Source: Prorocentrum cordatum | Taxonomy: Eukaryota > Sar > Dinophyceae > Prorocentrales > Prorocentraceae | Assembly (NCBI GenBank): GCA_963575745.1 | Contig: CAUYUJ010005022.1 | Coordinates: forward strand, 10,001-64,815 | DNA length: 54,815 bases | Direction of reading: 5' to 3' | Shown: positions 21,874 to 30,625 of the stretch, in pieces | How the letters are laid out: every line of letters starts with the position of its first letter | Position numbering within the stretch: position 1 is the stretch's first letter | Translations under genes and position numbers: made by a program | Notes under the pieces: generated by a model | Told to the model about the DNA's origin: nothing | The model's input: the letters and a program-made list of their open reading frames with translations, nothing else | The model's database searches: none

Positions 21874-21978
21874 ACAGCGAGAGCCGCACGTCAGCGCTAG
21901 AGCCAAAATGGCCGCGGACGGTGCGAGTATGCCCGCCGCAGGTGCCCCAGTGCCACTCGCACTAAACATAATGCACTC
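21874..21978 (-). repeat. DIRS split repeat A2
   Basis: 105 bp ending TAAACATAATGCACTC on the plus strand. It matches 29271-29375 with one difference (GAGTATGCC against GAGCATGCC). It directly abuts B1, and that junction mimics the circle junction. Confidence 0.95.
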
Positions 21979-22095
21979 GGCACTGGCACCCCCACCCGAG
22001 AAGAGCATCAGAGCCGCTCATTTTCCGAATGCCAAATCGACGGGCGTGCCGGGCGCGGGGCGCTCCATCCCTCTCGGTGGAGGCTCCGGCCCCCG
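21979..22095 (-). repeat. DIRS split repeat B1
   Basis: 117-bp partner of 21718-21834. The recombinase ORF ends inside it: its TGA (22018-22020 on the plus strand as TCA) is created by the one base that differs from B2. Confidence 0.95.
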
Positions 22096-24051
22096 ATCGC
22101 CCCCGCCGTCCGGCACTTCCACGCAGCCCCTGAAGCAACGGGCGCATGCGACTCGGTGCTCACCCGGGGCCATGGCGTGCGCAGCCAGCCCGAACCTCCA
22201 GCCACACCGCGTCACCCAGGCAGCCGCGGGCATGGAGGGCGGCCCGACGAGGACAGCGTGCAGGACGCCGGACTCGCGGTTGAGCACCTTCCCGACCGGG
22301 CTGCTCCTGCTGGCGCAGGTGGACGTCAGCTGCTCATCCGCCTCTCGGCGAATCACCGCATCCTGTAGTTCGCAGCGTAGCGACTGGCGCCCCAGCTCGG
22401 AACGCACCTCGCCGAGCACCATGTCGACGAGATCCTCCAGGGTCGGCCGGCCGCGGCGGAGCTCCCCGAGCTCGGATCGCAGGTCCGCGACCTGGCCCAG
22501 CACAGACTCGAGGTCGAGGCTGCTGCCGGCGCGCCTGGCCCACTCAGCGGCCGTGTCCAGCGATGCCTCCCGCACGTACCCCTGGACGGCGGATGAGCCC
22601 CAGCGCCCCAGGAGTTGAATTGCCCACAGGTCGACTCCGAGGCGTGCCAGGCCTTGCGCCCCAGTGGGGCGAAGGCTGTGGCCCCCGACGCGCTCGGAGC
22701 CGTCTGGCGTCGCCGCTGGGACGCCGAGGGAGCTGGCCGCGTGGTGGATGGTCGCTGTCATCGCCTCCTTGGAGAGCACCCCCCCAGCCTCCGTGGGAAA
22801 GAGAGGGAGGTCGCGGTCCGCGACGCCCTCCCGCCAGCGCGCGGGAAACATCCGCTGTAGCAGCAAGATCTGGTCCCAAATGGCATGCGCTGGGCGCGAC
22901 GGGCGTGGAGGCCGGCCGGGGGTGCACGAGCAGCCGTGCGCCCGCGCCACGCCCAGCGCTGCCACGTCCGTCTTCGACGCCGGCAAATGCCATGTGCCCA
23001 CAGGGCGGTCGCCGAGCACGAGCTCGATGAGGCACGCTCTGGCCGTGGAAAGCTCGATCTCTCGGGTCATCCACCACGACCCAGCCGCTATGGCGTTCCT
23101 GGGGCCGACGGGCCCCCCCGCGTTCCAGGCGCCGTGGCCTCCTGGGAGGTCGCCCAAGCGCTCGAACGGAAGGGAGCGCGCCTTGACGGCGGGGCCCACG
23201 CCGCGCGAGCAGGACCGCAAGCCGTCCTTCGCAGCCCGCTCGAAATCGGCCTGCAAGGTGAAGCCGGCGCGCTCCGCGAGGACCCTGCGCGCCGACACGC
23301 AGGCCTCTGCGGTGCGGTAGCCCCCCTCCTTGAGGCTGGCGCACAGACGCGTCACCTTGGCTGGCGTCGGCGGCAGCGGGTCGTCGCCCCAAACGCGCAG
23401 GAGCGCCGCGACCGTGCGGCGGCGCGCCTCCACCACCCCGCCCGACGATGCCGCGTAGACGTCGGCTGCGAGGCGGCGGAGCGCGCGGTCGCGCGCAGCA
23501 GGCGACTGGAGGTCGGGCGGCCGACCCCTCTGGTACGCTGACCTGCCAGGGGCGTCCCAGCGCAAGGGGGGGAGCCCGCCGCTGGCAACTTGCCCTTCAC
23601 GCTGCTGCAAGCCGCTGCCGCCGCTCGGGGCGGCCCCCCGCCGGGCGCTGCGCGACTGGCGCCGCGGCGCAGCTGCTGCCGGTGCCGCGCCGCGCGCCTC
23701 GGTTGATCCGCAAGGGGGCCGGACCCGGCCGCACGGCGCGAGGCCGACGTGCCGGACCACGGCTGGACGCCGGAGCAAGCCAGCCGCGGGCCCGGCCCAG
23801 CGGAACGGCCAGACCGGGCCAAGAGGGGGGCCGGACCCGGCGGAACGGCTCGAGGCCGACGTGCCGGGCCACGGCTGGATGCCTGAGCAAGCCAGCCGCG
23901 GGCCCGGCCCGGCGGAACGGCCAAGAAGAAGGCCGACGTGCCGGGCCAAGAGGGGGGCCGGACCCGGCGGAACGGCGCGAGGCCGACGTGCCGGGCCACG
24001 GCTGGATGCCGGAGCAACCCAGCCGCGGGCCCGGCCCAGCGGAACGGCCAA
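22018..24051 (-). CDS. Tyrosine recombinase of the DIRS element
   Basis: Integrase-type DNA recombinase expected to insert a circular element copy. Counting from the upstream limit at 24051, box I Arg is R330 in WMTREIELSTA, box II is H458-S-L-R461 in GGHSLRPTGAQG, the H/W position is W484 in LLGRWGSS and the nucleophile is Y492 in AVQGYVREA. All expected catalytic residues are present. A helical stretch follows, then a Cys/His-containing tail (TRCGWRFG ... CARCFRG) that could bind zinc. No ATG occurs between 24051 and R330, and the first part of the frame reads through the 124-bp minisatellite, so the true start is unknown, perhaps near 23720. The stop lies in repeat B1. The tail and minisatellite-derived N-terminus are not part of the core domain. 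Confidence 0.85.
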   Translation of the reverse strand: MAVPLGRARGWVAPASSRGPARRPRAVPPGPAPLLARHVGLLLGRSAGPGPRLACSGIQPWPGTSASSRSAGSGPPLGPVWPFRWAGPAAGLLRRPAVVRHVGLAPCGRVRPPCGSTEARGAAPAAAAPRRQSRSARRGAAPSGGSGLQQREGQVASGGLPPLRWDAPGRSAYQRGRPPDLQSPAARDRALRRLAADVYAASSGGVVEARRRTVAALLRVWGDDPLPPTPAKVTRLCASLKEGGYRTAEACVSARRVLAERAGFTLQADFERAAKDGLRSCSRGVGPAVKARSLPFERLGDLPGGHGAWNAGGPVGPRNAIAAGSWWMTREIELSTARACLIELVLGDRPVGTWHLPASKTDVAALGVARAHGCSCTPGRPPRPSRPAHAIWDQILLLQRMFPARWREGVADRDLPLFPTEAGGVLSKEAMTATIHHAASSLGVPAATPDGSERVGGHSLRPTGAQGLARLGVDLWAIQLLGRWGSSAVQGYVREASLDTAAEWARRAGSSLDLESVLGQVADLRSELGELRRGRPTLEDLVDMVLGEVRSELGRQSLRCELQDAVIRREADEQLTSTCASRSSPVGKVLNRESGVLHAVLVGPPSMPAAAWVTRCGWRFGLAAHAMAPGEHRVACARCFRGCVEVPDGGGDRGPEPPPRGMERPAPGTPVDLAFGK

Positions 24052-24600
24052 TCAAGCCGACGTGCCGGGCCAGGAGGGGGGCCGGACCAGGCGGAACGGC
24101 ACGAGGCCGACGTGCCGGGCCACGGCTGGATGCCGGAGCAAGCCAGCCGCGGGCCCCAGCCCGGCGGAACGGCCAAGGAAGCCGACGTGCCAGGCCGAGA
24201 GGGGGCCGGACCCGGCGGAACGGCGCGAGGCCGACGTGCCGGGCCACGGCTGGATGCCGGCGCAAGCCAGCCGCGGGCCCGGCCCAGCGGAACGGCCACG
24301 GAGGCCGACGCGCCGGGCCAAGAGGGGGGCCGGACCCGGCGGAACGGCTCGAGGCCGACGTGCCGGGCCACGGCTGGATGCCGGAGCAAGCCAGCCGCGG
24401 GCCCAGCCCAGCGGAACGGCCAAGGAGGCCGACGTGCCGGGCCAAGAGGGGGGCCGGACCCGGCGGAACGGCGCGAGGCCGACGTGCCGGGCCACGGCTG
24501 GATGCCGGAGCAAGCCAGCCGCGGGCCCGGCCCGGCGGAACGGCCAAGAAGGAGGCCGACGTGCCGGGCCAAGAAGGAGAGAGCCAGACCTGGGACCCCG
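23755..24600. repeat. 124-bp minisatellite inside the DIRS element
   Basis: GGCTGGATGCCGGAGCAAGC and companions recur at about 23761, 23873, 24000, 24124, 24248, 24372 and 24496, mostly 124 bp apart. Each unit is two related halves, each with GCCGACGTGCCGGGCC and GCGGAACGG. 124 is not a multiple of three, so reading frame shifts from copy to copy. Confidence 0.9.
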
Positions 24601-24810
24601 ACGCACCCCGAACACTAAGGCGGGCGCGTGCCAGCCCCATGTCGGCAGCATGCCGCGGGCCCGCGACAGGGTGGGCGGCGGGGCTCCACAGGTGGGAGAT
24701 GCTGCGGCATTCGGGGACGACAGCCCCACCCAGGGTACCCCCCCGTCCGCGAGCGGCGAGCGGCAAGATGGGCTCCCCGGGCGCCGCCAAGGGGGGCTGG
24801 CGGAGCCCCG

Positions 24811-24848
24811 GAATAAAAGTCAAGACGGCGCCGTCTTGACCTTTATTC
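24811..24848. repeat. 38-bp near-perfect palindrome with AATAAA on both strands
   Basis: Left arm 24811-24829 (GAATAAAAGTCAAGACGGC) pairs with right arm 24830-24848 at 18 of 19 positions, with further pairing of flanking C and G bases. AATAAA lies near each outer end, one per strand. It separates the two internal minisatellites between the Pol and recombinase ORFs. A 3'-end or replication signal is possible; this is inference. Confidence 0.8.
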
Positions 24849-24899
24849 TGGGCCTCGGCCGGGGCCGCCCCAGAGCCGCCTCCGGGCGACTTGGAGGCG

Positions 24900-25320
24900 G
24901 TCCAGGGCTGCCTCCGGGTGACCCGGAGGCGCCCCCGAGCCGCCTCCGAGCGACCCGGAGACGGTCCAGAGCCGCCTCCAGGTGACCCGGAGGCGCCCCG
25001 GAGCCGCCTCCGAGTGACCCGGAGACGGTCCAGAGCCGCCTCCAGGTGACCCGGAGGCGCCCCGGAGCCGCCTCCGAGTGACCCGGAGACGGTCCAGAGC
25101 CGCCTCCAGGTGACCCGGAGGCGCCCCGGAGCCGCCTCCGAGTGACCCGGAGACGGTCCAGAGCCGCCTCCAGGTGACCCGGAGGCGCCCCGGAGCCGCC
25201 TCCGAGTGACCCGGAGACGGTCCAGAGCCGCCTCCAGGTGACCCGGAGGCGCCCCCGAGCCGCCTCCGAGTGACCCGGAGACGGTCCAGAGCCGCCTCCA
25301 GGTGACCCGGAGGCGCCCCG
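24900..25320. repeat. 64-bp minisatellite of hairpin-forming units in the DIRS element
   Basis: ACGGTCCAGAGCCGCC recurs at 24961, 25025, 25089, 25153, 25217 and 25281, exactly 64 bp apart. Each unit has two halves of about 32 bp with GCCTCC...TGACCCGGAGGC. At about 24909-24930, GCCTCCGGG and CCCGGAGGC pair perfectly around TGA. Confidence 0.9.
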
Positions 25321-25428
25321 CCGGGCCGCGCCGGGGGCCGTCGCGAAGGCCGTCGGGGGGCGATCGGGGGCGCTCGGATGGTCTTTTCAGCCGCTCCTTT
25401 CAAACGCACCCCTCGGTTTATATCAAAA

Positions 25429-27728
25429 TCACGGCGCTCGCAGGCCCGGGGGCGCCCTCATCGTCACGAAGAGCTCGGGGACGCTGGGCGCGCCGACCTG
25501 TTCCGCCTCGGTGAGCTCCGCCGGGAGCTCAGCGGGGTCCGGCGCGGCCAACCGGGACAGCGCGTCGGCGGTCTCGCTGTGCTCCGCCGGCAAGTGCGAG
25601 ACCACATACTCCCACCGGCGCCGCGCGCGCCGCCATGCGATCTCACGGGTGATGTGGTTGAGGAGGCCCTTGCCACGGAGGTTGAGGGCCCCCTCCAGAG
25701 CCGCGACGTTGTCGCCCGCAATGGTGAGGACCTCGGTGCGGAACGAATCTCCCCACACGCACAACACCAGGAACACTGTGAGGTACTCCCAGAAAGACTG
25801 GTGCCTGGGGTCGCCCGTGCCGACGTTGAAAAGACCGCAGACGTCGTCCGACCACGTGAGGGCGAAGAACTCCACAGGGACGCCGCGCCTGTAGAGCGCT
25901 GCGCCGCAGCCCCACGGGGAAGCGTCGAACTTCACCACGGCGTCGGAAGCGCGCCCCCGCTGCTCATCCTGGGCCCTGACGACTCGCCGAAGGGGGAGCA
26001 GGTCGAGACCGGAAGGGTTGACGAGCGCCCGCATCCACCTTGCGGCAGCCCCGAACCTCCTGCACGCGACGCGACCCGGAGGTGCCTCCCGGTCGGCTGC
26101 CGCAGCGCCAGCAAGGGCGCCCCAGAGAGCGGCCGCGAAGGGCGCCGCGTCGGGGACCACGTAGGCCACCCGCGCGCACTTCCCGACGACGCGGCGGGCA
26201 GCCGCCACGGACGCATGGCCTGACCCCGCCGCGAAGGGCTCGAGGAGCCTGAAGAGATCTGCCAAGAACTCTGTGGGCAGCATGACGTGAACCTCGCCGG
26301 GCGAATACGGAATGAACATGGCTCCGATCCACAGGTGCTCGCGCGCGTACAGCGCGCCCTTCTTCCAAGCGAGCGGCACCCCGAGGAGGAGCCACCAAGT
26401 CAGGGCAAGGTCGATCGCCAATTGCGCTGCTGCCGGCGTGCCCGCCACGGTGAGAACCGGGTCGTCGACGTAGAGCTGCAGGCGACCAGCGGCGGCGGCA
26501 GCGTGGCCACAACCCGACCGCGCGAATGGCCGGAGCAGGGCCTGCGCGGTGCGTGCGGCGAAGGACGCCACGCGCCCGAACACGACGGGGTTGGGCTTGC
26601 CGCCGAACCCCAGGACCCGCCAGACCACGAATCGCCCCTCGCGCGCCTCCTGCGGGTAGGCCGGCGGCATGTCCCTCCGCAGTGCGTGCCCGACGTGCGC
26701 GCAATCGAACGGCTGCTCGTCCGGGTGCAACGGCACTGACATGAAGGCGTCCGCGAAGTCCAACACCAGAGTCCAGCACACGCCGCCCTCCTGAGCCCAG
26801 GAGAAAAGCAGGGCGACGTCCAACGCGTGGTCGATGATCGTCGGCAGAGCCTGGCGCTCCGCGAGGGTCACCGCCGAGTTGACGAGGTTCGCCTTCAGAT
26901 CCTGGATGATGCGGTGCTTGGTCGTGCCGTCGGGCTTCGTTCGAGTATGTTCCCGAGGGGCGCCGGGAAAACGGCGGTGGAGTAGAAGGCCTCCGCCGCC
27001 GCGCGGTCCTCGAAGAGGATCCCGAACCCCTGGTTGACCAAGCACTGGAGCTGCTCGACGCCTGGCGGCCGATCCTGGCCGCGCAACTCGTAGAAGGAAG
27101 GGTGGTTCCCCAAGTCGGCCGCGCGCTCGAGGAGCGCGTCTAAATCCGTTGACGCCTCGGATTCCGCCGCGGGGAAAAGCCCGCCAGGGGGGGTGTCCCG
27201 CGTGATCCCCATCGGCGCGCCCTCCAGTAGCCAATCCGCAATGGCTCGGTCAGGGTCCCCTGCCTGCCGCTGCACCTCGCGCACGATCTCAGGTCGCCAC
27301 GAAGAGGCGGGGTGGTGCCGCTCCGCCGCCGCTGCCCCGATGCCAAGGTGCCGGGCGAGCGCGCGGCGCAGCGGCAGCAGGCATTCCGCCGGCGGTGGCG
27401 GGCGCGCCGGCTCGGCGCCGCACGCGCCGGCCAGCCCTTGTAGCAGGGGCCCCCGCTGACGGTGCTCAGCAATGAGATCAGCGATCGGCGCCATTGTGGA
27501 CCAGAGGCCAGGCCACGCACGCCATAGGTTCCCCGGGTTTCGCAAACCCGCCTGGCAAGCGGCATCCTCCGACCGCTTCACGTCTGCGGCGGACGCCTGC
27601 TCCCCGCCGCGGAGAACGCGCCGGTGCACGCGGCCGGAGACGGTGCGCGCTAGCAAAGCCACCGCCGCGTCAGCGTCGTCCGCGGGACCTGCGGCCGCGC
27701 CGCTGGGCGGCGGGCCCAGCCCCGCCAT
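25429..27728 (-). CDS. DIRS reverse transcriptase / RNase H (one frameshift)
   Basis: Copies element RNA into DNA and degrades the RNA strand. The N-terminal part starts at an ATG at 27726-27728 and stays in one frame to about 26950 (EIVREVQRQAGDPDRAIADW, FPAPLGNI). The frame then changes by one base (equivalent to -1) and continues with RTKPDGTTKHRIIQDLKAN to the stop at 25429. Motif A is LDFADAFMSVPL near 26742-26765 and the catalytic motif C is LYVDD at about 26461-26475. RNase H follows with FDASPWGCGA (near 25920), FWEYL (near 25790), AGDN (near 25706) and SETADALSRL (near 25565), so the D-E-D-D set is complete. Because both halves remain open, a single indel in the CCCCTCGGGAACATACTCG area explains the break. 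Confidence 0.85.
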
Positions 27729-27839
27729 GGGCGGCGATGCCGCGGGAGCGACGCGCGCGGGGGGAGGCGTCGCTGGCGACGCAAGGGGGGCGCCCAGGCC
27801 CGGGGCGCTGCCCCCGTGGCCCCGGGCCCGCGCTCCCCT

Positions 27840-29229
27840 TCAATGCTGCTCGGCCCGATGCGGGCCGCCGCAGACACGGCAGACATGTCGGCGGCCCCAC
27901 GTGCACGGCGTCCTGCATCCGTTGGGTTTGTTGTTCCAGAGGTTGCACACCTCGGTGGACTTGTCATTGGCCGGGGCGCCGCTGCTGCGGAGGCTGCGCC
28001 CGCTGCTGGCCGCCAGCCGGGCCGCCGCCGCCCCGCGGGCCACGCTGCCGGGCCCCCGGAGCGCGAGGCGGCGGGGCTGCGGGGTCCGGTAGCGCCCCAG
28101 CTGGCGCGCCCTCCAAGCGGTCGACAAGAGCGCCGGCTTTGCCGCCCTCCTTAGTGCAGGGGGCGCCGACGTGCATCCACCACCAATGGCCCAACTTGGA
28201 GACCGCCGGCTCGGCGCCGAAGGCAGAGGCGCGGATGACGCACGCCCACGCCTGGTCGTCGTCGGGGTTGGCGTCGAGGTACTCCTCCAGGAGCGCGCCC
28301 CACTTCTCGGACCTGACCGTGTCGTCGGCCCTCAGGATGACGCCCCAATAGGACGGGTACAAGATGGACAGCTGGCGGATGCCCTCTTCGCACTCGCCCA
28401 AAACCGCGGGCGGGGCGGCCCCGAGGCAGATCACGCATGAGCGGAAGACCAGCCAGGACGACCTCCATGCCTCGAAGTTCGAAGGGCCCGTCAGCATCCT
28501 CGTCTCGAGGCGCCCTTCGACGAAGGTTTGGGCATCGAATTTCCTGGCTTTCGCCCTCCTGCGGCCGTGCGTCCCAAACACGCCGAAATCGACGTAGGGC
28601 GAAGCCTTGGCCTTGAGCAGCGCCGCGAGCCCCGAGATCTGCTCAGCCGAGGGCCGCGCGTGCGCCGGAGGGGGGCCCCCCGTGACGGTGACGTACCTCA
28701 GGCGCGCCGCCGCAACGTCGTCCTTCGAAAGAAGGTTGAAGGTGCCCTCCGCCGCCTGGTCGATGAAATCCGAGAACCGCCGCTTGTTGTCGCCTGGCGA
28801 CGGCTCGTCCTGCGTGGCCCCGGAAGGCCGCGTGGCAGGAGCTGGGGGCATTGACGCGCCCAAGCTTGGCGGTGGCAGCCCCGCGACGTCGAAGACGGCC
28901 CGAATCGCACGCACCGCGCGGCCGCGGACGATGCCAGACGCGGGAACGCCCTCGACCTCGAGCTGGCCGATCATGTCGACCAAGATCTGCTCTGGGACGG
29001 CCACGAAGTCCGTGACGGTGGTGCTCAAGTCGCCGCCGACGCCAGCCACCAACGCCGTGGCGAGGTCTCCGAAACCCGTAGTCTCGAGAGTGGTGTGGAG
29101 CATGAGCCCCGCCGTGGCCGACGGCGCGCCCCGCGGCGCGGCCGCTGCCTTGGGGAACGGCCCACGATGAGCGCCACCCCCGAAGGGTGCCTGAGCCGGC
29201 GGCGCGTCGCCGAAGCCGCCGAAATCCAT
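27840..29229 (-). CDS. DIRS Gag-like protein with frameshifted zinc-knuckle end
   Basis: Probable nucleocapsid-type protein of the element. The ATG at 29227-29229 (ALAMDFGGFGD) is preferred to the upstream GTG inside repeat A1. The main frame runs about 420 codons to a stop at 27964, with a conserved-looking helical middle (RMLTGPSNFEAWRSSWLVFR, YWGVILRADDTVRSEKWGAL). A second frame, open from about 28127, contains CNLWNNKPNGCRTPC, then WGRRHVCRVCGGPHRAEQH and a TGA at 27840. This is a Cys/His cluster (C-x9-C-x3-C-x5-H, then C-x2-C) expected at a Gag C-terminus. A +1 shift anywhere in the 160-nt overlap would fuse them. It may be an indel or a programmed shift. Pol begins in the same frame 112 nt downstream. 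Confidence 0.75.
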
Positions 29230-29270
29230 CGCCAGAGCCGAAGAGAAGCCCCAGATGGACCGGCAGGGAC

Positions 29271-29375
29271 ACAGCGAGAGCCGCACGTCAGCGCTAGAGC
29301 CAAAATGGCCGCGGACGGTGCGAGCATGCCCGCCGCAGGTGCCCCAGTGCCACTCGCACTAAACATAATGCACTC
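29271..29375 (-). repeat. DIRS split repeat A1 (5' end)
   Basis: 105-bp partner of 21874-21978 at the other end of the element. It lies upstream of the Gag ATG at 29229 and contains the spliced-leader-like sequence. Confidence 0.95.
29294..29314 (-). promoter_or_regulatory. Spliced-leader-like 21-mer in DIRS repeat A1
   Basis: The minus strand reads CCGCGGCCATTTTGGCTCTAG. The last 21 nt of the dinoflagellate spliced leader differ at three positions, with GCCATTTTGGCTC identical. It sits in sense with Gag, about 65 nt upstream of the ATG, and is also present in A2 at 21897-21917. A role in trans-splicing or a captured leader is inference. Confidence 0.55.
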
Positions 29376-29690
29376 TGCAGAGCACCAATAGTTTTTCGGA
29401 CCCAGCTCTGGTAGCAGACCGAGTTCGGGCATCTAGATACTTTAGACCAGCGCGCCTGATGATGGGTTTCCAGTTTCTGTGCCGAAAAGCTCTGTAGCTC
29501 ATCTACAGCTCGAATCAAGTCGAGAAACCCATCCTCATCTCCCAACAAAAGAATACGAATAGTTTCGCGGACCCAGCTTTGGTAGCAGACCGAATTACAT
29601 CTAGATACTTGAAACACACGCGCCTGACGATTCTAGATCGATTGGGTGTGCCTACCAGATCCGTAGATCGTCAACAGCCCGAGTTAAGCT
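29376..29690 (+). repeat. Satellite A, right flank of the retrotransposon
   Basis: The array resumes with TGCAGAGCACCAATAGTTTT, GGTAGCAGACCGAGTTCGGG and CATCTAGATACTTTAGACC, continuing the unit broken at 21717. Confidence 0.85.
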
Positions 29691-30135
29691 CCGAAAACCG
29701 ACAGCATCTGCCAAGATGACCCTGAACAGCCGATCCCGCCTGAGTGCTTTTTGGCAGTAGTAAGTACCCCATCGACCTGAGATTAAGATGGCGAGCGCGA
29801 ATAAGATCGAATATGAGGAGAAAACATACTAGAGCTCTAACGACCTGTTGAATTTCAAGAAAACGAATAAAACCGAACAAAATGACGAAAACCTTCTGTC
29901 GACATTTTTCCAACTAGCCCCCCAGCGCGCCGGAATTAGTCTTCTAGCTTCGCCGCTAACGCTCTTAGGGAAGCTCTACGAGTCATTCCAAGAACATCAA
30001 TTTCAGTATGTCCCAAAAAAAGAAATATTCCGTCCAGATTTTTCAATGACCTAGCTGACCAGCACGCCGGAACTAGAAGCCAGCAGTAAACCGTCAACCA
30101 GGTTACCGCCAAGACCCTCGTAGAGCTCTTTAGAA
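29690..30135 (+). repeat. Satellite A end module and weak hairpin module
   Basis: GCCGATCCCGCCTGAGTGCT and GAGATTAAGATGGCGAGCGC repeat the end module of 16015 and 19535. After CTCTAACGACCTG and a diverged stretch, AGTAAACCGTCAACCAGG and TTACCGCC mark a decayed hairpin module at about 30083-30110. Confidence 0.7.
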
Positions 30136-30419
30136 TGACGACTCCTTAGAACCCAACGTAGACTCGCAACATCATTTTTGGTGGTTAATCAAAGTTGGTT
30201 CCTCCACATCTTTTGACCGTAATATAATAGCTATGCATCTGAGGATTCGACAGGAAGACGCGGCATAACCCACTACACGTGAGATTATCCCGGCAAAGCA
30301 ACCTAACAGCGATGTGTATAAGCATATCTGGAAGCATTCCCCTTAAGATTCAGGTGAGAATCCAGTTGTAGAATTCTGCTGTTCTCGGAGTCGCAGTCGC
30401 ATTCGCAATGACAGTCGCA
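30136..30419. other. Spacer, nothing recognised
   Basis: AT-richer sequence with short words such as CGCAGTCGCATTCGC near the end. No ORF or array. Confidence 0.4.
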
Positions 30420-30625
30420 GTGGCAACGGCCTTAGGATCTAATGGAATCCTAAGGATTCCTAGGGATTCCAAAGGCATCCTTAGGCATCCTTAGGAATCC
30501 ATAGGAATCCTCAGGATTCCTAAGGATTCCTGAGGATGCTTAACTATGCCGACGGATTCCTAAGGATGCCTACGGATTACTAAGGATTCCTTGGGATTCC
30601 TAAGGATTCCGATGGATTCCTACGG
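30420..30625. repeat. GGATTCCTAA tandem repeat
   Basis: About 18 imperfect copies of a 10-13-bp unit (GGATTCCTAA, GGAATCCTTA, GGATGCCTAC), including inverted forms. Confidence 0.85.

Larger units (their letters stand above)
21718..29375 (-). mobile_element. DIRS-order (PAT/Ngaro-type) tyrosine-recombinase retrotransposon
   Basis: A 7,658-bp element on the minus strand. Order 5' to 3': A1 repeat (29375-29271), Gag-like ORF, RT/RNase H ORF, two internal minisatellites with a palindrome between them, tyrosine recombinase ORF, then B1 (22095-21979), A2 (21978-21874), a 39-bp spacer and B2 (21834-21718). A1/A2 and B1/B2 each differ at one base. Split direct repeats together with RT/RNase H and a tyrosine recombinase define the PAT/Ngaro branch of DIRS elements, which integrate through circular DNA. 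Flanking satellite A rejoins cleanly and I see no target duplication beyond a shared TC. One frameshift each in Gag and Pol suggests a recently dead copy or assembly indels. Confidence 0.9.

Noticed and set aside
23352-24985. Several 370-460-codon ORFs on both strands
   Set aside because: All are readings of the 124-bp minisatellite and flanks inside the DIRS element. Only the frame leading into the recombinase is kept, with uncertain start.
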